A program made the position numbers and the translations under genes. This document shows, piece by piece, positions 23,569-32,134 of a DNA stretch of 64,000 nt. Source of the DNA: JACDAN01 sp963801855 (GTDB taxonomy: Bacteria; Actinomycetota; Thermoleophilia; Gaiellales; Gaiellaceae). The notes beneath the pieces are model-generated. The model did not search any database, was not told where the DNA came from, and worked only from the letters and a program-made list of their open reading frames with translations. Positions within the stretch are counted from its first letter, which is position 1; each line of letters opens with the position of its first letter. Location of the stretch: assembly GCA_963801855.1 (NCBI GenBank), contig CAWDGK010000002.1, positions 682,001-746,000 of the forward strand, written 5' to 3'.

Positions 23569-25983
23569 ATGGCAACGGGCAAGGGCCTGGTCGGTCTACC
23601 GTCGGGCGAGGCAACGAAAGAGCTGACGCTCCAGTGGCGCCGGCTCATCCGGACCGCGACGGCGGTTGCGGTGCTCACGAGCCCGGTGGTCTACGTCTTC
23701 TTCCACGAGGAAGTCGGGATCAGCTGGGCCTATTCGCTTTTCTGGACGTTCATCTCGGTCATCGCCTTCCGCGGCCTCATGGACATCATCGTCCGGCGCT
23801 TCATCCCGTGGCCGAGCCTCTTCGGCTCGGACGAGCCCGAGGCGCGCGAGGAAGACGTCGTCAACCGTCGACGGGCCTGGTACTGGGGCAAGTGGTTCCG
23901 CCGTGCTGCCTGGGTCATCGGGATCATCACCTTCTTCTGGGTGATCAGGCTCCTGATCCCGGGCGGCGACACGAGCTGGATCTCCACGATCACCGACCCG
24001 TGGGAGGCGCTCAAGCCGATCCTGAGCAACCCGTCGATGCTGATCTACGTGATCATCTTCCCGCTCTTCTTCGTCATGAACTTCGTGATCCTGCTCGGCC
24101 CGATGATGCTGATGGGGATCACCCAGATGCAGGGCTTCGAGCCGGGCGACGCGGAGTGGGGCGTGAAGCTCGACGACGTCCGCGGCCAGGCCGAGGCGAA
24201 GGAAGAGGTTCGGCGGGTCGTCTCGATCTGGCAGTCGGGCGAAGCCTTCGAGGCGGCCGGCGGCAAGCGCGAGCGGGGCCTCCTCTTCCTCGGTGCGCCC
24301 GGAACCGGGAAGACGATGCTGTCGAAGGCGATCGCGACCGGCTTCAACTGCCCGTTCGTCTCGATGCCGGGCTCCGGCTTCGCCCAGACCTTCATGGGCA
24401 TGGACGTGATCATCGTCCGCTACCTCGCCTGGAAGGCGAAGAAGCTCGCCAGGAAGTGGGGCGGCCAGTGCATCGTCTTCATCGACGAGATCGACGCCGT
24501 CGGCCGCCGCCGTGCCGCGCTCGACGAGGGCGGCGGGATGGGTGGCTTTGCCTCTCCCATGCCGATGAGCTTCGAGGAGTTCGCCTTCCACGGCCGGTTC
24601 GGCTCGCTGACGCCGACCGGTGACCTGATCCTCGAGAACCGCGCCTGGCGCGACAAGCTGTTTGCATCGAGGGCGCCTGTCCGGCCCGCGAACGCGCTCG
24701 GCCGGATCGGCGCGATCGTGAACCAGGCCTTTCCCGGCGCGATGATGGGCGGCCAAGGCCAGCTGGCCCTGAACCAACTGCTCGTCGTCATGGACGGGAT
24801 CGACAACCCGCCCTTCATGAAGAAGCTCTTCACGAACCGGATCAACACGTTCCTCGACGCCACGTACGTGATCCCGCGCCGCCTCATGGGCCGGTCGCTT
24901 CGGCTCAAGCCGCCGAGGCCGCGGCAGGAGCAGATCTACTTCATCGGGGCGACCAACGTTCCGCTCGAGGCGCTCGACCCGGCGCTGACGCGACCTGGCC
25001 GGATGGGCCGCTACGTCTGGCTGCGGACGCCGACGAAGACAGACCGCCTCGACATTTTCGACCTGTACCTGAACAAGGTCTCCCACGACCCGGAGCTCGA
25101 CACGGAGAAGCGCCGCGACGAGATCGCGCGCATGACGAACGGCTACTCGCCGGCGATGATCGAGCAGGTCTGCTCGATGGCGCTCACCTACGCGCACCAC
25201 GAGGGCCAGCCGCGCTTCGGCTGGAAGGAGGTCGTCGAGGCGATGACGACCATCGAGTCCGGGATGGCGATCAACATCGAGTACATCCCGGAGGAGACGC
25301 GCTCGATCGCTGTGCACGAGGCCGGCCACGCTGTCGCCGGGCATGCATACATGAAGGGTGCCGAGTCGACGCGGCTGTCGATCCGCCGGCGCGGCGAGGC
25401 GCTCGGCCATCATCAGGCGCTCGAGAAGGAAGAGCGCTTCAGCTCCTGGCGCAGCGAAGAGATGGCGCGCCTGATCTGGACGCTTGGCGCGATGGCAGCG
25501 GAGCGGGTCTTCTACGGCGAGAACTCGACCGGGGTCGGCGGTGACGTGCAGAGCGCCACAGCTCGCTCGGCGTGGATGGTCGGCGCCTGCGCGATGGCTC
25601 CCGAGCGCATCGTGTTCGCCGACGACTTCAAGCCGCCGAGGGGCAAGACCGAGGACGAGGTCCGTGAGGAGATTCGCCAGAAGTACCAGCGGATCGGCGA
25701 CCAGATCATGAATCGGTCCGGCGGCGGGATGCACGGAGACCCGCTCGGCGGCGTGATGGGTGATCCCTCCAAGCGCGGGATGGCCGCACAGCTCCTCGGA
25801 CAGGCCTACGTCGCCGCCCACCAGCTGATCGAGCACAACCGCGAAGGCGTCGAGAAGGTCACCCAGACGCTGATCGACAAGCGAGAGCTCCACGGCGACG
25901 AGATCGTCCACCTCCTCGACTCGATTTCGATCGAGATCCCCGCAGCCGACCCCTTGGAGGACGAGTCGTGGCCGAAGCTGTAG
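23569..25983 (+). CDS. FtsH-like membrane AAA+ zinc protease with expanded AAA domain
   Basis: An 804-residue protein with four N-terminal membrane segments (about 27-47, 50-70, 110-132 and 160-185); canonical FtsH has two. The AAA domain has Walker A GAPGTGKT (about 241) and Walker B CIVFIDEID (about 301). An insert of about 80 residues precedes LALNQLLVVMDGI, and another of about 50 precedes the sensor GATN; the arginine-finger region RPGRMGR is intact. The M41 protease domain has HEAGH (about 583) and the Asp ligand in GGDVQSAT. The AAA and protease motifs look functional. A long His- and Gly-containing segment near GGGMHGDPLGG precedes the C-terminus. Confidence 0.9.
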   Translation: MATGKGLVGLPSGEATKELTLQWRRLIRTATAVAVLTSPVVYVFFHEEVGISWAYSLFWTFISVIAFRGLMDIIVRRFIPWPSLFGSDEPEAREEDVVNRRRAWYWGKWFRRAAWVIGIITFFWVIRLLIPGGDTSWISTITDPWEALKPILSNPSMLIYVIIFPLFFVMNFVILLGPMMLMGITQMQGFEPGDAEWGVKLDDVRGQAEAKEEVRRVVSIWQSGEAFEAAGGKRERGLLFLGAPGTGKTMLSKAIATGFNCPFVSMPGSGFAQTFMGMDVIIVRYLAWKAKKLARKWGGQCIVFIDEIDAVGRRRAALDEGGGMGGFASPMPMSFEEFAFHGRFGSLTPTGDLILENRAWRDKLFASRAPVRPANALGRIGAIVNQAFPGAMMGGQGQLALNQLLVVMDGIDNPPFMKKLFTNRINTFLDATYVIPRRLMGRSLRLKPPRPRQEQIYFIGATNVPLEALDPALTRPGRMGRYVWLRTPTKTDRLDIFDLYLNKVSHDPELDTEKRRDEIARMTNGYSPAMIEQVCSMALTYAHHEGQPRFGWKEVVEAMTTIESGMAINIEYIPEETRSIAVHEAGHAVAGHAYMKGAESTRLSIRRRGEALGHHQALEKEERFSSWRSEEMARLIWTLGAMAAERVFYGENSTGVGGDVQSATARSAWMVGACAMAPERIVFADDFKPPRGKTEDEVREEIRQKYQRIGDQIMNRSGGGMHGDPLGGVMGDPSKRGMAAQLLGQAYVAAHQLIEHNREGVEKVTQTLIDKRELHGDEIVHLLDSISIEIPAADPLEDESWPKL

Positions 25984-26807
25984 TGCCCGAAGGCTCGACC
26001 GAGCCCGTTTCGAGCGCCGAGGAGCCCTTGCCGCGGTTCGGCCGGCCCCAGGCCGTCCACGGAGGCCGGTTCCTGATCGGCTACGCGATCATCGTCGTGA
26101 TGGTCGGTGCTGCGCTCGTGACGCTCGGCTACATGACGCGCGACACCTCGAGTGGATCGTCGGTGCAGCAGGTGGAGGGCATCCCCGTCCGCGAGAGCGG
26201 CTTCCAGCGAGCGCGTGAGATCGCAACCGAGGTCAGCCGCCAGTACCGCGGCGCAAACGGCGAGCAGATCGTCGCAGTCACGGCTCAGCCGGGCGAGGTT
26301 TCAGGTCTGCCGTTGCAGTACATCGCGCTGCGCCACGGACGGAACAGGCCTCTCACGGAGGGCGACGTCTCCGTGGTCCAGCCGGGCGAGACCGCGCTCT
26401 ACAGCTTCTGCGGCCTCGCGGGCGATCAGAATTGCGCCCTGCCGGGCGAGGCCACACCGGAACGCCTGTTGTTGCTCCGCCGCGAGGCCGTCGAGCTCTC
26501 GCTCTACACGTTCAAGCTCCTGCCCGAAATCCAGACCGTCGTCTCGCTGCTCCCGCCAGTCCCGCGCGGTGAGGGGCAGCCGCCACAGACGTTCGCGGTG
26601 TACTTCCAGCGCCGGCATCTCGAGGGCGCGTTGGGCCAGCCGATCACCAAGACGCTTCCGGAGAATCCGCCGTTCGCTCAGGGGGACATCACTCCCGGCG
26701 AGGCCGAGACGATCAATCGGCTGACCGAGAAGCAGCTCTTCACCTCGGCGTTCGAGCAGCTGCCCACGCAGGGCGTGATTCTCAACCTCTCGCCGCCGAC
26801 CGCCTGA
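25968..26807 (+). CDS. Single-pass membrane protein of unknown function
   Basis: GTG 25968 lies inside the 3' end of the FtsH-like gene (16-bp overlap), so the two are translationally coupled and probably act together. The 279-residue protein has a cytoplasmic N-terminus of about 35 residues, one membrane segment (GYAIIVVMVGAALVTLGYM) and a soluble extracytoplasmic domain with CGLAGDQNC (two Cys). I do not recognise the domain. A role as an adaptor or modulator of the FtsH-like protease, analogous in topology to HflK/HflC, is only suggested by context. Confidence 0.8.
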   Translation: MAEAVVPEGSTEPVSSAEEPLPRFGRPQAVHGGRFLIGYAIIVVMVGAALVTLGYMTRDTSSGSSVQQVEGIPVRESGFQRAREIATEVSRQYRGANGEQIVAVTAQPGEVSGLPLQYIALRHGRNRPLTEGDVSVVQPGETALYSFCGLAGDQNCALPGEATPERLLLLRREAVELSLYTFKLLPEIQTVVSLLPPVPRGEGQPPQTFAVYFQRRHLEGALGQPITKTLPENPPFAQGDITPGEAETINRLTEKQLFTSAFEQLPTQGVILNLSPPTA

Positions 26808-27031
26808 TCGACGAGCGCAAAGCGTCCGTTCGGGGGATGGCAATTCGGCCCGGGTGCGAGCACGATGAGAGCCGTAACCCCTGCGGAAAAGAAAGGCGGC
26901 ACGTATGGCTGCGGATGACCTCCGTCGCAGGCTCCGGACCTTTTCGGTCTCGGGCTTGCTTCAGCGGATCGCGACTGCCCGTTAGGGCACTCGCACAGTT
27001 CGGGGGAGGGCGGCGAAGCACACCGTCCAAG
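26808..27031 (+). other. Intergenic region with several GC-rich hairpins
   Basis: A 224-bp gap without a convincing gene. Two stem-loops are visible, CTGCG...CGCAG around 26910-26932 and CCGGACC-TTTT-CGGTCTCGG around 26935-26953. Together with the clear start at 27032 they suggest a structured leader for the phosphoesterase gene. I tested it by eye against c-di-AMP and c-di-GMP riboswitch signatures and saw no match. Confidence 0.3.
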
Positions 27032-27859
27032 GTGCGCTCCGCCGCGATCGTCCTCGCCGCGCTCGCGGTGTTTCTGCCCGCGGCCGGGCAGGCTGGTCCA
27101 GCGCCCGCTGTCCAGATCGTCGCGTTCGGCGACTTCGGCGTCGGAGGATCGGCCCAGAAAGCCTTCGGTGACGGCGTTCGGGCGTTCGCGGCCAAGAATC
27201 CGGTCGATGCGCTCGTGCTGCTCGGCGACAACGACTACACGGAGAGCCCGAGCGCCTTTCGCGCGAACTGGCAGACGTCATTCGGCTGGGTGAAGCCTCG
27301 CGGCCTCCGGGTGGCGGCCGTGCTCGGCAACCACGACGTGCGCGTCGATCGAGGCCGGTATGAGTTCGGAACGTTTGGGATGCCGGGGCGGTACTACCGG
27401 CGCCGAATCGGCGACGTCGAGCTTTTCCTCCTCGACTCCAACTCGGTCGACGCAGGGCAGACGACCTGGCTGCGGCGCAGCCTTGCCGCTTCCCGCGCGA
27501 GGTGGAAGGTCGCGGTCTTCCACCACCCGGCGTTCACCTGCGGTCACTACCGGTCGCACCCCGAGGTCGTGCGCCGCTGGACGCCGCTCTTCGAGCGGTA
27601 CCGCGTGAAGCTCGCGCTCTCCGGACACGACCACAACTACCAGCGGTTTGCGCCTCGGCGAGGGGTGCGTTACGTCGTCCACGGCGGTGCGAACCCGAAC
27701 CTGTACCCCGTCGGCTCCTGTCCGGCCGGGTACCCACGCCGCGTCCGCGCCCAGGTCGAGCACGGCTTCGTCTACCTCGTCGTCAGAGGGGACCGGCTCG
27801 ACGGCTGGGCGGTCTGGCCCGACGGCCGGCGCCGCGATCATTTTGTCCTGCGTAGCTAG
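27032..27859 (+). CDS. Secreted purple-acid-phosphatase-like metallophosphoesterase
   Basis: Signal peptide (SAAIVLAALAVFLPAAGQAG) followed by a metallophosphoesterase core: GDFGVGG (D for metal 1), LLGDNDY, LGNHDV, FHHPAFTCGHY and SGHDHNYQRF. The order and the GDND/GNHD/GHDHNYQR motifs match the purple acid phosphatase-like branch. It likely releases phosphate from organic esters outside the cell. GTG 27032 is used because the upstream extension lacks a signal-type start. Confidence 0.88.
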   Translation: MRSAAIVLAALAVFLPAAGQAGPAPAVQIVAFGDFGVGGSAQKAFGDGVRAFAAKNPVDALVLLGDNDYTESPSAFRANWQTSFGWVKPRGLRVAAVLGNHDVRVDRGRYEFGTFGMPGRYYRRRIGDVELFLLDSNSVDAGQTTWLRRSLAASRARWKVAVFHHPAFTCGHYRSHPEVVRRWTPLFERYRVKLALSGHDHNYQRFAPRRGVRYVVHGGANPNLYPVGSCPAGYPRRVRAQVEHGFVYLVVRGDRLDGWAVWPDGRRRDHFVLRS

Positions 27860-27868
27860 GATTCGGTG

Positions 27869-28753
27869 ATGGCCGAGCTCGGAACGATGCGTGTGAAAGG
27901 CGGCCTCGCCGAGATGCTCAAGGGCGGGGTGATCATGGACGTCACAACCGCCGAGCAGGCCGCGATCGCCGAGGAGGCCGGCGCCGTCGCCGTCATGGCG
28001 CTCGAGCGCGTTCCGTCCGATATCCGCGCGCAGGGCGGAGTCGCGCGCATGGCCGATCCGGACAAGATCACCGAGATCCAAGAGACCGTGACCATCCCCG
28101 TGATGGCCAAGGCGCGGATCGGGCACTTCGTGGAGGCGCAGATCTTGGAGGCGCTCGAGGTCGACTACATCGACGAGAGCGAAGTGCTCACGCCGGCGGA
28201 CACCGCTCACCACATCGACAAGTGGAAGTTCACCGTCCCCTTCGTCTGCGGCTGCACCAATCTGGGCGAGGCGCTGCGCCGGATCGGCGAGGGCGCTGCG
28301 ATGATCCGGACGAAGGGCGAGGCCGGGACCGGTGACATCGTGAACGCGGTGACCCACATGCGCTCGGTCTTCGGCTCGATCCGCCGGCTCGGGTCGCTGG
28401 CGGAGGAAGAGCTCTACAGCGAGGCCAAGGTCCTTCAGGCGCCGTACGAACTGGTGCGGTGGGTCGCCGAGCAGGGGCGGCTCCCGGTCGTGACCTTCAC
28501 GGCCGGCGGGATCGCGACGCCCGCCGACGCCGCCCTCTGCATGCAGCTCGGCGCCGACGGCGTGTTCGTCGGGTCGGGGATCTTCAAGGCCAGCGATCCC
28601 GTCTCCGTTGCAAAGGCGATCGTCGAGGCGACGACGCACTTCAAGGACGCCGAGGTCCTCGCCCAGGTGTCGCGAGGGCTCGGAGAGGCGATGCCCGGTC
28701 TGTCGGCCGCGACGCTCGCGCCCGAAGAGCTGCTCCAGACCCGCGGCTGGTAG
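27869..28753 (+). CDS. pdxS: Pyridoxal 5'-phosphate synthase subunit PdxS
   Basis: PdxS condenses ribose 5-phosphate, glyceraldehyde 3-phosphate and ammonia to PLP in the DXP-independent pathway, taking ammonia from PdxT. The 294-residue protein is highly conserved: GGVIMDV (catalytic Lys18-equivalent in MLKGG), ALERVPSDIRAQGGVARM, DESEVLTPAD, EAGTGDIVNAV and TAGGIATPADAALCMQLGADGVFVGSGIF. Its glutaminase partner pdxT is 2.1 kb downstream rather than adjacent, with a minus-strand peptidase gene and a hydrolase gene between. Confidence 0.98.
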   Translation: MAELGTMRVKGGLAEMLKGGVIMDVTTAEQAAIAEEAGAVAVMALERVPSDIRAQGGVARMADPDKITEIQETVTIPVMAKARIGHFVEAQILEALEVDYIDESEVLTPADTAHHIDKWKFTVPFVCGCTNLGEALRRIGEGAAMIRTKGEAGTGDIVNAVTHMRSVFGSIRRLGSLAEEELYSEAKVLQAPYELVRWVAEQGRLPVVTFTAGGIATPADAALCMQLGADGVFVGSGIFKASDPVSVAKAIVEATTHFKDAEVLAQVSRGLGEAMPGLSAATLAPEELLQTRGW

Positions 28754-28795
28754 CCGGAGGAGGCGCCCGAAGGCGCCCCCTCCCTCGACTGTCGG

Positions 28796-29833
28796 TTAGA
28801 GGATTCCGCGCGCCTGGAACTGAGTGCGGACGGTGCTGGCCACCGCCGGCCCGTAGATCCGGTTCGCCGCGGCGACCGTCCGCCGGGCGAGCTCGGGCAT
28901 GTCCGTCCCCTCGAAGTCGAACTGCCCTTCGAGGATGACCGTGTCGGCCTGGACGTGGCCGATGGCATTCCGGATGTCCCACAGAGCCCGCGACCAGATG
29001 CGTCCGTCGGCGTGGACCTGGCCGACGATGTTCTCCGGGTAGTGCAGGTTCGAGTCGACCCGCCGGAGGCAGTGGGGCGGAGTCGGGTCGTAGGACGTCG
29101 CGTCCCAGTCGGCCACACAGGCCGGATCAGTCAGCGGCGGCAGGCCGAGCCGCTCGCGAACGACCATAGTCGTCGTTACGGCCCAGTAGTCACCGAAGCC
29201 CTCGCTGATCGCGCCGGCCTCGACCGAGGCGAACGCGAAGTTCTGCGAGAAGTGGATCGCGTGACCGTACTCGTGCGTGATGACCTCGCCGTCTTCCGCG
29301 TCGTCGACCCCACCCTTACCGAGGCGGATCTCGTCCTTGTGCGTCGTGGCGAACGAGTTGTCGATCCCGTACTGGTTGATCCTGAGCCGTTGGGGCTCCA
29401 TGTTCACCGGCCGCCTGAACGAGCCGAATCCGAGCCTCTGGATGTACTTCTGCGACTCGGTGATCCAGAAGTACGCCATGACCTGCTCGAACTCGTCCTG
29501 GCTGCGGTTGTAGAAGAAGCTGTTGGTCGGCGAATACGCGGGATTGCCGGTCTCGCCGATGATCTCCGCCCAACGTCCGCGGAGAAAGCCGCTGCCGTCG
29601 AGGTCCGTCAGCGCGACCGTGTGGTACGCGCGGGCCGGCACCGCCGCCGCAGAGTCCTTCTGGTCGCGAAGGGTTTGGTCGTTGAGATCCTCGACCGGGT
29701 TGGAGACGAAGACCGAACCGGTGCCGGTTCTGGCTCCTGACCCCGGTTTGGCCGCCAGTGCGGCTGTCGCGGCGACGAGAAGCGCCAAGGCGACCACAGC
29801 GATGGAGATGGAACGGACTGCGAACCTACGCAT
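28796..29833 (-). CDS. Secreted zinc metalloprotease (gluzincin, M36/M4-like)
   Basis: A 345-residue protein with a signal peptide (ISIAVVALALLVAATAALA). The zinc motif is HEYGHAIHFSQN with the downstream Glu in EGFGDYWA, the order expected for fungalysin or thermolysin-type peptidases. It lacks the long pro-domain of M36 enzymes, so it is a shortened version. It is divergent from the lipoprotein hydrolase gene (93 bp between starts). Confidence 0.85.
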   Translation of the reverse strand: MRRFAVRSISIAVVALALLVAATAALAAKPGSGARTGTGSVFVSNPVEDLNDQTLRDQKDSAAAVPARAYHTVALTDLDGSGFLRGRWAEIIGETGNPAYSPTNSFFYNRSQDEFEQVMAYFWITESQKYIQRLGFGSFRRPVNMEPQRLRINQYGIDNSFATTHKDEIRLGKGGVDDAEDGEVITHEYGHAIHFSQNFAFASVEAGAISEGFGDYWAVTTTMVVRERLGLPPLTDPACVADWDATSYDPTPPHCLRRVDSNLHYPENIVGQVHADGRIWSRALWDIRNAIGHVQADTVILEGQFDFEGTDMPELARRTVAAANRIYGPAVASTVRTQFQARGIL

Positions 29834-29926
29834 ACGAACGGAACCCCTTTCTTTGCTTGTCCTCGGACAATCAGGGAGGCTACTCCTACAATCGAGGATC
29901 GTCTACCAGGGACTAGAGTTGTCGTT

Positions 29927-30808
29927 GTGGGTGCCCGCTTCGCCGTTGTCGCCTCGATGGCGTTGGCACTGGCCGGGTGCGGCGGGAGCGACTCCGCTTC
30001 AAGCGTGTCGCAGCTTGCGGAGTACGACGACACGAAGCCTTTGCACGTCCAGGAGGAAAGCCGGAGCCAGGGGTCGGTCGACATCACCTACCAGAGCCCC
30101 CGCGGCGGCGACGTGCCGGCTTCACTCGTCCTTCCGCCAGGAGCCGAGGGCGGAACGAAGCGCTATCCCGTCGTCCTCTTCATCCACCCGTATCTCGCTT
30201 CCAGGGGCCTTTTCGTCCGCGAGGCCTTCGACCTCGCCGACAAGGGCGTGGCCTCGTTCCTCGTCGATGCCACGATCTCGAGACAGGGACGAGGGCGGCC
30301 AGACCTCAGCGACCCCGTGTATGCGGCGGACTCCTTCCACTCCTTCGTTCGCCAGGACCTCGTCGACCTTCGCCGAGGGCTCGACTACCTCGAGACCCGG
30401 AAGGAAATCGACCTCGAACGCGTCGCGGTCGTCGGCCAGGAGTACGGCGCGGTGGCCGCAGGTGCCCTCGCTGCCGTCGACGACCGGATCGACGCGCTCG
30501 TTCTCGCGGCGGTCCCGGCCGAGCCGAGCAGATACTGGGCCAAGGAGCTGGTTCCCCAGGAGACTCTCGACAGCTTCGCGGAGACGCTGCGCGACTTCGA
30601 CACGATCCGCCTGCTCGACGCGATCGACGCCGAGGTCCTGATCCAGAACCCGCGCCGGGACGACGACTTTCCAGCCAAGGAGTACGAACGACTGGCGGAC
30701 GAGGCCGGCGACGCTGACGTGCGCTGGTACGACTACGGGCATCACATGGGGCCGGACGCGGACGCGGACCGTTCGGAGTGGCTGCGACAGAAGCTCGCAG
30801 CGGGCTGA
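29927..30808 (+). CDS. Alpha/beta-hydrolase-fold lipoprotein lacking the nucleophile Ser
   Basis: Lipoprotein signal with lipobox LAGC near residue 18, then an alpha/beta hydrolase core (VVLFIHPYLASRG for the oxyanion loop, DLRRGLDYLETRKEIDLERVAVVG). The nucleophile elbow, normally GxSxG, reads GQEYGA, with Glu in place of Ser. An Asp candidate and a C-terminal His (YGHHMGP) are present. It may be a non-catalytic relative or use another mechanism. It is probably anchored on the outer face of the membrane. Confidence 0.8.
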   Translation: MGARFAVVASMALALAGCGGSDSASSVSQLAEYDDTKPLHVQEESRSQGSVDITYQSPRGGDVPASLVLPPGAEGGTKRYPVVLFIHPYLASRGLFVREAFDLADKGVASFLVDATISRQGRGRPDLSDPVYAADSFHSFVRQDLVDLRRGLDYLETRKEIDLERVAVVGQEYGAVAAGALAAVDDRIDALVLAAVPAEPSRYWAKELVPQETLDSFAETLRDFDTIRLLDAIDAEVLIQNPRRDDDFPAKEYERLADEAGDADVRWYDYGHHMGPDADADRSEWLRQKLAAG

Positions 30809-30822
30809 GTACCATCTCGGCG

Positions 30823-31395
30823 ATGGACGGGCGGTTGCGAATCGGCGTGCTCGCGATCCAGGGGGACTTTCGCGAGCACTCGGACGTCCTCCGCCGCCTT
30901 GGAGCGCATCCCGTCGAGGTGCGGAAGCCCGAGGAGCTGGAGGGACTCGACGGCCTCGTGATCCCCGGCGGCGAATCGACCGCGATCACCCGACTCGCGC
31001 GGATCTACGGGCTGGAGGAGGCGCTCAGGCGCTTCGAGCGGCCCGTGTTCGGAACCTGCGCAGGGATGATCCTCCTCGACCGCGACCATCTCGGCCTCGT
31101 CGACGTCTCCGTACGGAGGAACGCCTACGGGCGGCAAGTGGCGAGCTTCGAAGCCGACCTCCAACTAGAGGGCGAGAGCGAGCCGTTGCGCGGCGTCTTC
31201 ATCCGCGCGCCCCGTGTTGCGGACGCCGGGCCGGGCGTCGAGGTGCTCGCGGAGCACGACGGCGAGCCGGTTCTCCTCCGAGAGGGGCGTTTCCTCATCG
31301 CCTCGTTCCATCCCGAGTTGACGGATGATCCTCGCGTGCACCAGCTCTTCCTCGACCTCGTCCGCGATCAGGAGGCGGTGGGTGTCCGGCCATAG
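30823..31395 (+). CDS. pdxT: PLP synthase glutaminase subunit PdxT
   Basis: Class I glutamine amidotransferase that supplies ammonia to PdxS. The 190-residue protein has IGVLAIQGDFREH, the GGESTAI loop, the nucleophile Cys in GTCAGMILL, and the C-terminal His-Glu pair in SFHPEL. ATG 30823 was chosen since it gives the conserved N-terminus directly. Its 3' end overlaps the yebC start by 14 bp, suggesting one transcript. Confidence 0.97.
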   Translation: MDGRLRIGVLAIQGDFREHSDVLRRLGAHPVEVRKPEELEGLDGLVIPGGESTAITRLARIYGLEEALRRFERPVFGTCAGMILLDRDHLGLVDVSVRRNAYGRQVASFEADLQLEGESEPLRGVFIRAPRVADAGPGVEVLAEHDGEPVLLREGRFLIASFHPELTDDPRVHQLFLDLVRDQEAVGVRP

Positions 31396-32134
31396 CAAGT
31401 GGTCGTCGATCAAGCGGAAGAAGGGCGCGACCGATGCCAAGCGCGGGCAGCTCTTCTCCAAGCTGGCACGCGCGATCATCGTGGCTGCCCGGGAGGGTGG
31501 GCCCGATCCGGCCGCCAATCTCGCGCTCCAGAACGCGATCGAGAAGGCGAGGGCCGTCTCGATGCCGAAGGACAACATCGACCGCGCGATCGCAAGAGGC
31601 GCCGGCGCCTCGGCTGATGACGCCGCCTACGAGACGGTCGCCTACGAGGGGTATGGCCCCGCAGGGATCGCGGTCTACGTCGAGGCGGTCACGGACAACC
31701 GCAATCGCACGGCCGCGGATGTCCGCCACATCTTCTCGAAGGCCGACGGCAGCCTGGGCGAGGCGGGATCCGTGGCCTGGTTGTTCGAGCGTCGAGCGGT
31801 ACTGCTCGTGGACGGGGGCGCCGACGAGGACGAGCTGACACTGGCGGCCGCCGAGGGCGGCGCAGACGACGTGGAGCGGGAAGGCGACAGCTGGCGCGTG
31901 ACTGCCGCGCCCGAGGCCCTCGGCTCCGTGAGAGAGGCGATCGCGGCAGCCGGCCTGACGATCGAGTCCGCAGACCTGACGATGGTCCCGAAGACGACGG
32001 TCGAGCTCGACGACGAGGCCGCGGCCAAGAAGGTTCTTCGCCTGGTGGACTCCCTGGAGGAAAACGACGACGTCCAGGACGTCTACGCCAACTTCGACAT
32101 CCCGGACAGGGTGCTCGAAGTCGTCGCCGGCTAA
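31382..32134 (+). CDS. yebC: YebC/PmpR family DNA-binding/translation factor
   Basis: Starts at GTG 31382 inside pdxT, giving the invariant N-terminus SGHSKWSSIKRKKGATDAKR. The three-domain family layout is kept (residues 1-250), with MPKDNIDRAI and YEGYGPAGIAVYVEAVTDNRNRT. Members act as transcriptional regulators or, as shown for some, help ribosomes through proline-rich stretches. This genome encodes very long polyproline linkers (see the genes at 16229 and 33063). ruvCAB, a frequent neighbour of yebC, is 7 kb downstream. Confidence 0.95.
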   Translation: MSGHSKWSSIKRKKGATDAKRGQLFSKLARAIIVAAREGGPDPAANLALQNAIEKARAVSMPKDNIDRAIARGAGASADDAAYETVAYEGYGPAGIAVYVEAVTDNRNRTAADVRHIFSKADGSLGEAGSVAWLFERRAVLLVDGGADEDELTLAAAEGGADDVEREGDSWRVTAAPEALGSVREAIAAAGLTIESADLTMVPKTTVELDDEAAAKKVLRLVDSLEENDDVQDVYANFDIPDRVLEVVAG

